Assembly: GCA_039105265.1 (NCBI GenBank)
Contig: JAPFFF010000002.1
Location: 6,200,001-6,264,000 of the forward strand
Direction of reading: 5' to 3'
Length of the DNA: 64,000 nt
From: Tritrichomonas musculus
Taxonomy: Eukaryota > Parabasalia > Tritrichomonadida > Tritrichomonadidae
Shown here: piece after piece, positions 1-9,100 of the stretch
Layout: every line of letters starts with the position of its first letter
Position numbering within the stretch: position 1 is the first letter of the stretch
Program-made: the position numbers and the translations under genes
The notes under the pieces: generated by a model
Seen by the model: the letters and a program-made list of their open reading frames with translations, nothing else
Told to the model about the DNA's origin: nothing
Databases searched by the model: none

Positions 1-2
1 CA

Positions 3-716
3 TTTGAAAAATGCGAGTCATTAAAAAGAATCACAATTCCATCATCAGTGACATCAATTGGAGAATTAGCATTTTGTGAGTGTTGGTCACTTGCTGAAAT
101 ATCAATTCCAGCATCAGTGATATCAATTGGAATAAAAGCATTCAAACGCTGTATATCATTAGAAGAAGTGATAATTCCATCTTCAGTTCAGACAATTGGT
201 GAATTTGCTTTCGAAAGTTGTTCTTCATTGATGCAAGTTTCAATCCCTTCTTCAGTTACAGAAATAGGAACTCATGCTTTCTCACAGTGTGTGTCTCTTA
301 AATACGTGTTCAACAATTCAATGATAAGAGAGATCAAATGGAAAACGTTTTCTGATTGTAAATCACTCATTTACATGGACATCCCTCCAACAGTAACAAA
401 AATTTGTGACTCGGCATTTGTAAATTGTGAGTTGATCAAGCAGATAACAATTCCTTCATCATGCAGGTCAATTGGAGAATCAGCTTTCAGATTCTGTCAA
501 TCATTGGGAAAAATGAAGATTCCTTCGTCAGTTAAAAAGATTGGACAGGACGCATTCTATGGGTGCATAAAATTAAGTGAAATTCTGATTCCTTCGTCAT
601 TGATAACATCCATTGATATAGAAAGCTATGAAAAAATATTAACATCAAAAAAATGTTCACTGGAAGTGAGAGATTATTATGGAATTTATTATTTAACAAA
701 AGTGAGTAAATATTAG
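3..716 (+). CDS. BspA-like leucine-rich repeat protein, 3' part
   Basis: The reading frame is open from the first bases of the window, so the gene begins upstream; the GTG at 48 is not a start. About 238 residues are visible. They consist of LRR_5 (BspA/TpLRR) units of about 23 residues with the recurring pattern I-P-S-S-V-x-x-I-G-x-x-A-F-x-x-C-x-S-L. The last unit degenerates into a polar tail ending at the TAG at 714-716. In trichomonads this large family includes many surface-exposed proteins thought to contact host cells or bacteria, but no signal peptide or membrane anchor lies in the visible part. A second LRR_5 array lies at 54288-54968, fused to ankyrin repeats. The family is certain; the role is inferred. 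Confidence 0.85.
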   Translation, partial: FEKCESLKRITIPSSVTSIGELAFCECWSLAEISIPASVISIGIKAFKRCISLEEVIIPSSVQTIGEFAFESCSSLMQVSIPSSVTEIGTHAFSQCVSLKYVFNNSMIREIKWKTFSDCKSLIYMDIPPTVTKICDSAFVNCELIKQITIPSSCRSIGESAFRFCQSLGKMKIPSSVKKIGQDAFYGCIKLSEILIPSSLITSIDIESYEKILTSKKCSLEVRDYYGIYYLTKVSKY

Positions 717-1107
717 ATTTAAGTTAATTGATAACAATGACTTACTATATTAATTTAATGAATAAAAATATTAAAATTATTATTTACTTTAAAAAGTAGT
801 TATATATATTATTAAATCACAAATTTGTTTGTATTATGTTAAACCTAATATTTTACCAAAATATTTAACTTATTATATATTAATATTAATAAAAATATAT
901 TGAAAAATCAATAAATTTTTAAAAACTGATGAAATCAATAAAATAAGAACTTGAATAAAAAAGCTTTATAGAAATATTGATAGTGAAACGAGGTTTCTTT
1001 TGTTTTTCATGGAGTTTGGATGTTTGAAATATCTCTATGAATTAATTATTAAAGATTTCTCAAATTTATTAAGAATAAAATAGAAAAAAAAAAAAAATCT
1101 AAAAAAA
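717..1107. other. AT-rich intergenic DNA
   Basis: No open frame of note. The last 90 bases (from about 1017) are duplicated at about 4437-4524 together with the adjoining tRNA-Ser. Confidence 0.5.
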
Positions 1108-1188
1108 CGGCACGAACCAGATTCGAACTGATGCGGGTAAACCCATAGGTATTCGAAGCCCACGCCTTAACCACTCGGCCATCGTGCC
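1108..1188 (-). tRNA. tRNA-Ser (anticodon CGA), copy 1
   Basis: Type II tRNA of 81 nt without CCA. The acceptor stem GGCACGA/TCGTGCC is perfect. The D arm contains AGTGGTTAAGGC, the anticodon loop is TTCGAAT (CGA, reads UCG), there is a long variable arm (TGGGTTTACCCGC) and the T loop is TTCGAAT. The anticodon stem has one G-U pair where copy 2 has G-C, and both copies have a C-A mismatch at the base of the loop. T-runs follow on the minus strand as a Pol III terminator. Intronless. Confidence 0.9.
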
Positions 1189-1389
1189 ACACATTTTTTA
1201 TTATAATATCATATTTTAAGTGATCATAAAAAAGTGTCAACAGTCATACAAAAAGGAAATTATAGGCTATATTTCTATTAACTTTAAATTTTGTTTCTTT
1301 TAACTCATTTATATATTTTGGTTTGATTTTCTGTTTTTCAAGGAAACTGGAAAACAGCCATTTCAATCAGTTCTTAAAATGAACAACCA

Positions 1390-1890
1390 ATTTCAGAAAT
1401 AGATTTTTAAGCATTTACCAGAATAATGTTTGGAATATAATATTGTTTATCTTCACAAATTATTCTGCAAATCCCCATTTGCCCTTGTCTTGCAGTCTTT
1501 CCAAAAGCTTAGTTCATTGCACTTATGTTTAAGAAATAATTAGAAACGATAACATGGAGAGATAATCCTTTTTTTTTATATCTGTTTCTCTCCCACATGA
1601 GTAAGTGCCGAGGGAAACAGCTTATTTTTTCAATTTCATCAGACTTGATTACTTCATTTTTACCATCAAAGATGTTGATGCATTTGATTTTTTTCAAACA
1701 AAGCATGTATTTAACTTCATTTATTTCTCTTAAATCTTGGAATATAACAAGAACATGATTTCCTCTTTTATGAAATTCAACAACTTTTGAAACAATTCTT
1801 TTATTTCTTTCTTTTTATATAAAAAAGAGTATCATCTTTCAACATTAAAAGTTCCTCGATATAAACCAAATTTATGAGTGAATTTTCCAA
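1390..1890 (-). pseudogene. Relic of a SecA-like helicase gene
   Basis: Read on the minus strand, three stretches match the second motor domain of SecA in order. The first (about 1690-1810) reads RIVSKVVEFHKRGNHVLVIF, the second (about 1515-1560) LHVIVSNYFLNISAMN, and the third (about 1440-1510) AFGKTARQGQMGICRII, corresponding to the SecA motif GRxxRQGxxG. The last two are in one frame separated by a single TAA, probably a former Gln codon. The expected ATNMAGRGTD block between the first two is missing, so there is a deletion. SecA-like helicase proteins without a bacterial-type secretion role are known in trichomonad gene sets; this copy is dead. No promoter or N-terminal part was found. 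Family assignment rests on motif recognition only. Confidence 0.6.
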
Positions 1891-2200
1891 TGATGTTTTG
1901 TAAAGATCAAAAAGAAAGAAATTAAAGTTAGAATCAATATAGATGGTAACTTTGAAGATTTAATTGGGCAAGATTTAAAAAAAAAAATTGAATTTAACCT
2001 AAATAAAGTTTTAAAATAAAGAACATAATATTAAGTTGACATGTATGTAATTAAAAAATATTGATTTTCATTTTATTTTTTTTTATTGATAAGGTATTTA
2101 ATAGCCTAAAGTTTCAATGATATAATCTCTTGGATCATTGATCTGAATAATATTACATGTCATCTTATATTTATGAGCCTTTTCATCAAATATTTTTTAT

Positions 2201-3970
2201 TCAAATTTCAATGCCAAAGCCTTCATAAAAGAGTTCGTTGATATCTTTTCGGTATGGATATTCTTTTTTTGCTGAATTTGGTTTATCAATCCTTATTCTT
2301 CCAAATAAAATATTGTACGGCGGTGTGTAAATGATTGATTCCATCATTTTTATGATTTTATTAATATTTATTATAAATTTTTGGCTATTTTCGCTTTTGA
2401 TAATGAAGTCAAATAAATCTCCCAGATTATCAAAGTATATTTCATCTCCTGAATTTATTTCATCTTTCTCGTTAATCAAGCATTCGATTTCATCCTCATC
2501 TTCTTTGCTGGATTTATATTTTTCAAAATATTTATTATGTTTTATATAATCAATTGATTGGTTGTAATCTTCAAGAAGATTTGATGAGGTTAAATTATTT
2601 GTGCCATTCTTTTCTTCTTGACTATAAAATTTGGATTCTTCTGAATAGATGAGATTCTTTAATGCAGAATTTATATTCATCTGATTGGCCAGATTAAACA
2701 AAGGGAAACATAATATGTAATATTTAAGATATGTGAAAATATCATCAAAGTTTGTCGCTTTAAGTTTGAATTGATATTTCGTGTCTTTTGTGCTTTTGTT
2801 GAGTTTTGAAAATGATTTGATGAAGAAATTACGTGATTTTTCAAAGTTTTTTTCACCAAAATAAAATTCTGTGAGTTTTAAGTTTGTCAAGCAAATAATG
2901 AAAGTTTTAGATCTTTCAAGTCGTTTGTCATGATGCTTCCGAAAGTGAAAAATTAATGGTGAATCTTCATTTTCTGATGCTAATTCGTAAAATTTAATTG
3001 ATTCTTCTGTTTCTCTTTTTTTTTCTTTCAGGTGGCCAAGATTGAATTGTGCAAGAGAGAATTGATGCTCGGATGATTGTTTGTAAAAGTATTCTGTGTT
3101 TTCTTCATTGTTGTAAAAAAATTCATAGAGAAGTCCTAAATTGTTTTGACCAAATGGATACTCAGCGAAGGCGGCCTCTTTGATGTATTCTATTCCTTTT
3201 TTAATATCTTGATATTCTGTTATATAAATCAATCCAAGTTCATTGTATGAATGATAACAATAATTGTTGTAGAAAGTTTTCATTGCACAAGATTTGTCAG
3301 CATTGTTGAGAATTCTAACTTTTTTTTTATTATTAAAATTGATGGATTCATTAAAATACTGAATGGCTTTACAAAGATCAACTTCAAAAATATCTCCATC
3401 CAAATAAAAATGACCTAAATGATAGAGCCCATCTGGATTATTATTAAAGAATGCCAATTTAAAATATTGCTGAGATAATGAATAATCTTGCTTGACAAAT
3501 TTGCCTTTCATAAAAATCTTGCCCAGTTTAAACAGAGCATCTGAATAGTCTATAATATTCAATAGCTTTTGAATAATTTTTTTCAACTCCATAACCATTG
3601 GCATATAAATTTCCTAGATTAAGAAGAGCACCTGAATTGTTTAGTTCGGCTGATAATTCAAAATAATCTATAGCTTTTGAATAATTTTTTTCAATTCTAT
3701 AGCTTTGCTATCTAATATATTATAAATGTAGTATGTAATGAATCTGAAATCTTTGAGAAAATCAATTATGAGATTAATTGATTGTGCACAAGTGGAAGAT
3801 GAATTAAATTGTTTGAATGAAAACATGGAATAAATTTTCTTAAGCATTTAACCGGTAATATTTTTTTGGACTTTTGTATCTTTTTCTGTGATTTCTGGAA
3901 TATATAGAAGCAGCGTTTTTTGTTCTTGAGGGATTTCATGAAATAACATTTCATTTTCTTGTTTTTCCAT
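2201..3970 (-). pseudogene. Decayed Sel1-repeat gene of the kinase-Sel1 family, kinase domain lost
   Basis: A degenerate paralogue of the 3066-aa protein at 15618-24818. The piece from the ATG at 3968-3970 contains LKKIYSMFSFK, matching the N-terminal LKSIYSKFSFK of the intact gene, with one in-frame TAA. It then runs into Sel1-repeat coding DNA in another frame near 3700, so the kinase domain and nearly all repeats are gone. The repeats shift frame again near 3570. From there 2201-3560 is open and matches the intact C-terminus, including YPFGQNNLGLLYE, the FIICLTNLKL region and the terminal IIYTPPYNILFGR. A box TTTAACGTATTTTTAA lies about 25 nt upstream of the ATG. The long open 3' part could still be translated from internal Mets, but it looks like a relic. 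Confidence 0.8.
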
Positions 3971-4524
3971 TGATTTCAACTTAAATTAAAAATACGTTAA
4001 ATTTTTTTCTCAATTATGTTTTAAGATTTAAAATTATCCAGCCATCATATTGTTTTAAAATATTTTGGATAATATTTTATTTAATGATATTATTATTTGC
4101 AAATATTTTTATGATTATAATTTCTTTTATTTGTTTTTAATTAAGATATTGGAATAATTGTTTTAATCGGGTTTTTTTCATTAAGTTCATATGCAGTAAG
4201 AAAAAACGTCTTGGACAATATTGAATAATCTTGGACTGAGTTTATAATTGAATTGAAGTATTTAAAATTGAGGTACATTTATTTAATACTTTTATATTAA
4301 TATTCAATTTGGAAAGAACCAAAATCCTATCTTCTCAATCTGGTACAAAAAGATATGAGGAAAAATTCGGCTTTTCTGATCAATTAATAAGATGCTGTTA
4401 ATAATTAAATAAGGTTTCACACTTTTTTCAAAGAGATTAGATGTTTGAAATATCTCTATGAATTAATTATTAAAGATTTCTCAAATTTGTTAAGAATTAA
4501 AAAAAAAAAAAAAATCCAAAAAAA

Positions 4525-4605
4525 CGGCACGAACCAGATTCGAACTGATGCGGGTAAACCCATGGGTATTCGAAGCCCACGCCTTAACCACTCGGCCATC
4601 GTGCC
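4525..4605 (-). tRNA. tRNA-Ser (anticodon CGA), copy 2
   Basis: 81-nt type II tRNA, identical to copy 1 except for one base in the anticodon stem, where this copy has the Watson-Crick pair. The acceptor stem, long variable arm and T loop are as in copy 1. An A-run on the plus strand at 4500-4514 is the T-run terminator on the transcribed strand. The 3' flank of about 85 bp is also shared with copy 1, so the pair arose by a segmental duplication of roughly 175 bp; the 5' flanks differ. Confidence 0.92.
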
Positions 4606-4794
4606 ACACTTTTCTTTTTTTATTTTAATTTTAAATTTGGATAATATTCTAAACTTAAAGTTAATAAAATGTACTTCAGAATTTTATAATTCTGATATTA
4701 ATTATAAAGAACAGAACATGTAAAAGATAAAATAAATAAATAAATAAAAATAGTTAATTAATTAATTAATTAATTTTTAAAATGAAAATTATTT

Positions 4795-5271
4795 TCATTT
4801 GTGGATGTTGCATGCTTTGAGACATTCTTCAAGTGAAAGTTTGCCATCACCATCGGAATCTAGTTTTCCAATGAGAGCTTTAACATGTTCTTTCGTAACT
4901 TTGCCTGGTGAAAAGAAGTTCAAAAAGTTGAAAACTTCATTCTCATCAAGGAAACCACTGTGATCAACATCAATTTTCTCAAATAGTTTCTCGCATGTTC
5001 CTTCTGGATGTGCTTTCGCAGCTGCTAATAACTTCAATGTATTACATAACTCTTGGAAATCAATACCTCCATCTCCATTCTTATCTGAAAGTTTGAAAAT
5101 CAAAGAGACATGATCTGTTGGGATATGTTGTTTTTGAAGAATTTCTTTGAGTTCATTCTCTTCGATTTTTCCATTGTGATTCTTGTCTAATGCATCGAAA
5201 AGTTTCTTCAAGCCATCGATTTGTTCTTTCGTTGGTTTAGGGATATCAAATTTAGGTGCTCCTGCTGACAT
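4795..5271 (-). CDS. Four-EF-hand calcium-binding protein (calmodulin-like)
   Basis: 158 aa. Four complete EF-hand loops, each with acidic residues at positions 1 and 12: DKNHNGKIEENE (29-40), DKNGDGGIDFQE (63-74), DVDHSGFLDENE (101-112) and DSDGDGKLSLEE (138-149), arranged as two pairs. The length and pairing fit the calmodulin/centrin/troponin C group, but the linkers do not look like canonical calmodulin, so this is best called a calmodulin-like sensor. No signal peptide or membrane segment; probably cytosolic. The start is the ATG at 5269-5271, 16 nt after an Inr-like TCACTTTT. Single exon, TGA stop. Confidence 0.9.
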   Translation of the reverse strand: MSAGAPKFDIPKPTKEQIDGLKKLFDALDKNHNGKIEENELKEILQKQHIPTDHVSLIFKLSDKNGDGGIDFQELCNTLKLLAAAKAHPEGTCEKLFEKIDVDHSGFLDENEVFNFLNFFSPGKVTKEHVKALIGKLDSDGDGKLSLEECLKACNIHK

Positions 5272-5282
5272 TTCTTATTATA

Positions 5283-5289
5283 AAAGTGA
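5283..5289 (-). promoter_or_regulatory. Inr-like initiator of the EF-hand gene
   Basis: On the minus strand TCACTTTTATAATAAGAAATG places a TCA(+1)CTTT initiator 16 nt before the ATG, matching the trichomonad Inr pattern TCA(+1)(C/T)T known from T. vaginalis. Confidence 0.6.
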
Positions 5290-5571
5290 TATAATAAATC
5301 AGATCACTTGATTTTTCTATATGAGAACAATGAACAATGATTTTTCAAGTGATATGAAAATTCAAAAGAATTTTTTTGATGGGACGAAAAATTATATCTT
5401 CATTTATCTAACGAAAATCTTTGTATATAAATATTTTTCTTATAAAAATAAATTTATGATAAAAGATGAAATCAAATTATTGAAATTAGATCAATCATTA
5501 TACCACTTTTTCAATAAATCATCGGGATTGAAAAACTTTTGTTTTAAATAAAGATGAATTCAAAAAAAATT

Positions 5572-5713
5572 GATGTAAACTGGTTTCAGTAAATCGGAAC
5601 AAATGGTCAATTTAAATCAAACTTTTTGAATAATTTATTCTTTCAAAAATGTCAAAACCGTTTTTTCAAGGTCAATTTGTTGTTCAGATTTACTGAAACC
5701 AGTTTATTTCATC
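5572..5713. repeat. Short inverted-repeat element (MITE-like)
   Basis: The left end begins GATGTAAACTGGTTTCAGT and the right end, read in reverse complement, begins GATGAAATAAACTGGTTTCA. Both continue AGTAAATC(T/G)GAAC. The total is about 142 bp, AT-rich inside, with no ORF. It sits between the EF-hand gene and the downstream end of the calpain-like gene. Confidence 0.6.
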
Positions 5714-6111
5714 TACCTTTTTTTTACTTTTTCAATATAAAAAAACCATCGTGATTAAGATTTTGATCGTGATTTCTTGCGTTTTCGGAAATTCAAAATA
5801 TCTTTTTTTAAGTGAATTAATGAAGATTACCTCATTTATTCATTTTTGTTGGTGGTGTTTGTAAATAAAGTTAAATTTCATTAATATTCAATACTGAAAA
5901 TCGAATTAATGTTTTAAAAACAGAGGTAACGATCAGCAAAAAGACATTTTAAAGGCAATCTGTGAAGAATAATAGAAAAAAAAAAAATTATAATAAAAAT
6001 AAATTTATCTTCAAAAAAAAAAATCATTTACATAAATAAAAACGAAATTATTATTATTAATCATGAATTATCATTTTCAATTGATTTTTCAAGATTAGGC
6101 TGATATAAAAA
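5714..6111. other. AT-rich intergenic DNA
   Basis: Downstream flank of the calpain-like gene; no ORF, RNA gene or clear repeat seen. Confidence 0.5.
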
Positions 6112-9100
6112 TCAGAAATATTGTTTTGGTCTTGGAAGGTAGCTGCAATTGAGAGGAACGTCATTTAAATTATTCTTTTCCATGAAAGTTTGAGGCTTTG
6201 ATGAGTAATATCTGCCGTGGTTGCTGACTGAGTTTGCCCTTGTAAATCTCGATGTATTTATGTTAGCGAAGAAAGGATCTTCAGCGCCGATTTTCATGTT
6301 GAAATAAGTTCTTTCGCATGAAAGTTTCTTATCCCAATATTTGTTGTTTCTATCGAGATCGGCCTCGGTAAACATGAATTCGTCTTCTTCTTGCTGCCTC
6401 AATTTTCTCTTCCTTCTCTGGATGATTCTCTCCTGGTACTGGTAATTGCAGACGTTCTCTATTGTAATGGGAATTGACTCGCTTAAATGTGACTGTTCCG
6501 TGCTTGTTTTGACTGGCTCTTTCTCTTGTAATGAAGAAGAATTCGGTGCTGCTTTTGTTGTTGTTCTTTGGCGTGAATCGTGAGCTTTAACACTGTAGCA
6601 TCTTCTTTTATCATTTTCTTTCTTGCATGATTTTCTTTTCTCTTTGATTTCTTCTTCTTTGTCTTTCTCTTGTTTTTCTTTCTCTGGCTTCTTCTTCTTT
6701 GCTTCTTCTTCTTCTTTTTCTTTCTCTTTCTCGCTTTGTTTTTCGTCCTTTTTGTTGTGGTTGTGTTTTGAGTACTGAATGTCTCTTGACTTTATTTTGT
6801 GGTGCTTTTTGTCATCGATCTTGATTGAGTCAGATGTGATCGACACTTCTGGATCTTCAGGCGAGTGCGAGATAGTGATTTTCAGTCCACTTTTTGAACT
6901 GGATTGTGATGATCTTCTTTTTGATGAGTCGTATTCCTTCACCAAAACAGGTGAGAAAGAGAGTTTATTCTTCGTTGCTTCTTTTTCGGACACTTCTTTT
7001 TGCTCCTGTTTTTCTTTTTCTTGATTAGAATCTTCCTTTTTCTGGACTCTCTTTCTTTGCTGCTGAGTTGGACGTGCTTGCTGAGTGCTGCCCTTTTGTT
7101 CGTGCTTCTTTGCTGCGTCTTCCTTGGACAGAACGAATGGCTTGCTCGGATTGTTCGATGGCTCGACTTTCCACACTTTTTCATCCTCAAATTCAAAGTC
7201 AGAAAGATGCTTGTGTTCCCTCTTTTGGCTGGCTGCTTTGTCGTCGACGATGTTTGTGTAAATCGGCGATTTTTGACATGCTGAAGCCGACCTTCTTTTT
7301 GGCACGGCTTTGCTGATTGTGTCGCTGCAGGCGCCAAGTTCGGAGTTGTTTTTGTTTGGATTGACTTTGACAATCATTGAGTTGTTTGTCTTCTTTCTTT
7401 GGAGGCTTCTCTTCCTTCTTTGCGATGAGTTCGAATTCGTGTCAGAAGCTGATTTTTGGGAAGAATTCAAATTCAATTCAGAATCTAGTTTTTGTGAGGA
7501 ATTTTCGGTTGGATCTTCCACTTTTTTTGTTTGTGAAACTTGCCTTCTTTTAATTTGACGCCTTGGCTTTTCAGAGTCACTTTTTTCGTCGGTTTTTTGT
7601 TGGTTTTTGTCACTGTCATTTGTAACTTTTTCTTTCCTTTGATTTCTAATATTTTGTTTAGGTCTGTTTGAATTCTCTTTCTTTTCTTGATTCTTGTTCT
7701 GACTTGTGTTTTCGCCTTGTTTTTCAGCGGCCGGTTTGAGTGGCTTTCTGCGTGTCTGCTTTGTTTGATTGAGACGGTTATTTACGGTTGGCGTTGTAGT
7801 TGACTTTTCAGACTCTTCTTCTTTTGGTGAATTGCTCGAAATGAGAATTTCATTGCTTTGCTCTATTGAATTTTGATCGTCTTTTGGTTGAATTTCAATT
7901 GAATTTTCAGAGGTTTGTTCGATTTGTGATGATTTTTCGTTGTCTGTTCCCGTTTTGCTTCCTTCAATGCTTATTTCAATGAGGTTCTCGTTGCTTCGCT
8001 CTGGCTGGTTCTGCGAGTCCTTGCTTTCGCTGTTGCTCTCGCTGAGACTCTCCAGGTTGTTCTGGCTGCCGTCGTTGCTCGCATCAAGAAGATTCCCCTC
8101 TTCTTCCTCTTCTTCAATTTCAATCTTTATCTGGTTGGAGCTGTCCATGTCAAATCTTTTCTCAAATATAATTTCCTCGCTGTTTGTCTTGTATTCGCTG
8201 TTGTTGGCTGATTCAGTACCAATCAGATTTCCTCTTTCACTCAAATTTTCACTGTTGAATTCAATATTTTGTTTTTCACTCAAATTTTCACCGTTGAATT
8301 CAATGTTTTGTTTTTCACTCAAATTTTCACTGTTGAATTCAATGTTTTGTCTTTCACTCAAATTTTCACTGTTGAATTCAATGTTTTGTCTTTCACTCAA
8401 ATTTTCACCGTTGAATTCAATGTTTTGTTTTTCACTCAAATTTTCACCGTTGATTTCATTTGAGCTTAAAATGTTCAATTGTTCACTTTGGGTTTCACTG
8501 TTGATTTCATTTGAGCTCATGTTGCTTTGTTGCTCGCTTTGGGCTTCACTGCTGACTTCGTTGCTTTGTTGTCTGTTTATTGTTTGATTCTTAATGATGA
8601 TTTCAATTGAATCGATCTCGACTGACGTGCTTTCTTCCTCTGTTGTTCCATTTGAGATCTCCTTGTTCTCGCTTGAGTCGAGAATGTGGACTGAGCTGCT
8701 CCTGTCAGAGTCTGCGGCAGGTTCTTGGCTCTCTTCATTTGAGATCAATTTGAGATACTTGTCGACAACTTCGTTTTCTTTTACTGGATCAATCTTGTCT
8801 CCTTCATTTGAGCCTTCTTGCACTGCTTCATCATCACAAGTGAAGTCAAATGCATCCCTGTCTTTGTTTGATGCCTTTGCTTCCTCTTCTGAAAAAAATT
8901 GAGAAGGCTGTAAGTCTCCGTTTCGTGAAAGAATTGATTCAGAAAAGTCAGAAACTTGTTCTGTTGTCTTCACGATGTCACTGTTCTCGTTCTCGCTTTC
9001 GTCAAGCTTTGCGCTTTGCGAAGCAGAAGATGCAAACTTTCTATCGTTTTGACTTTTGTTTTCTGTTGATGATTCGCCTGACTGTGTCAGATTTTGAGAC

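Noticed and set aside
5321-5551. 76-aa plus-strand ORF upstream of the EF-hand gene
   Set aside because: Lys/Phe/Ile-rich translation of AT-rich DNA with no family or promoter support; it overlaps the EF-hand promoter region.
7940-8587. 215-aa plus-strand ORF opposite the calpain-like gene
   Set aside because: It is antisense to the 39-bp repeat; its length comes from the repeat keeping a multiple of three, and its Leu/Ser-only composition is not protein-like.
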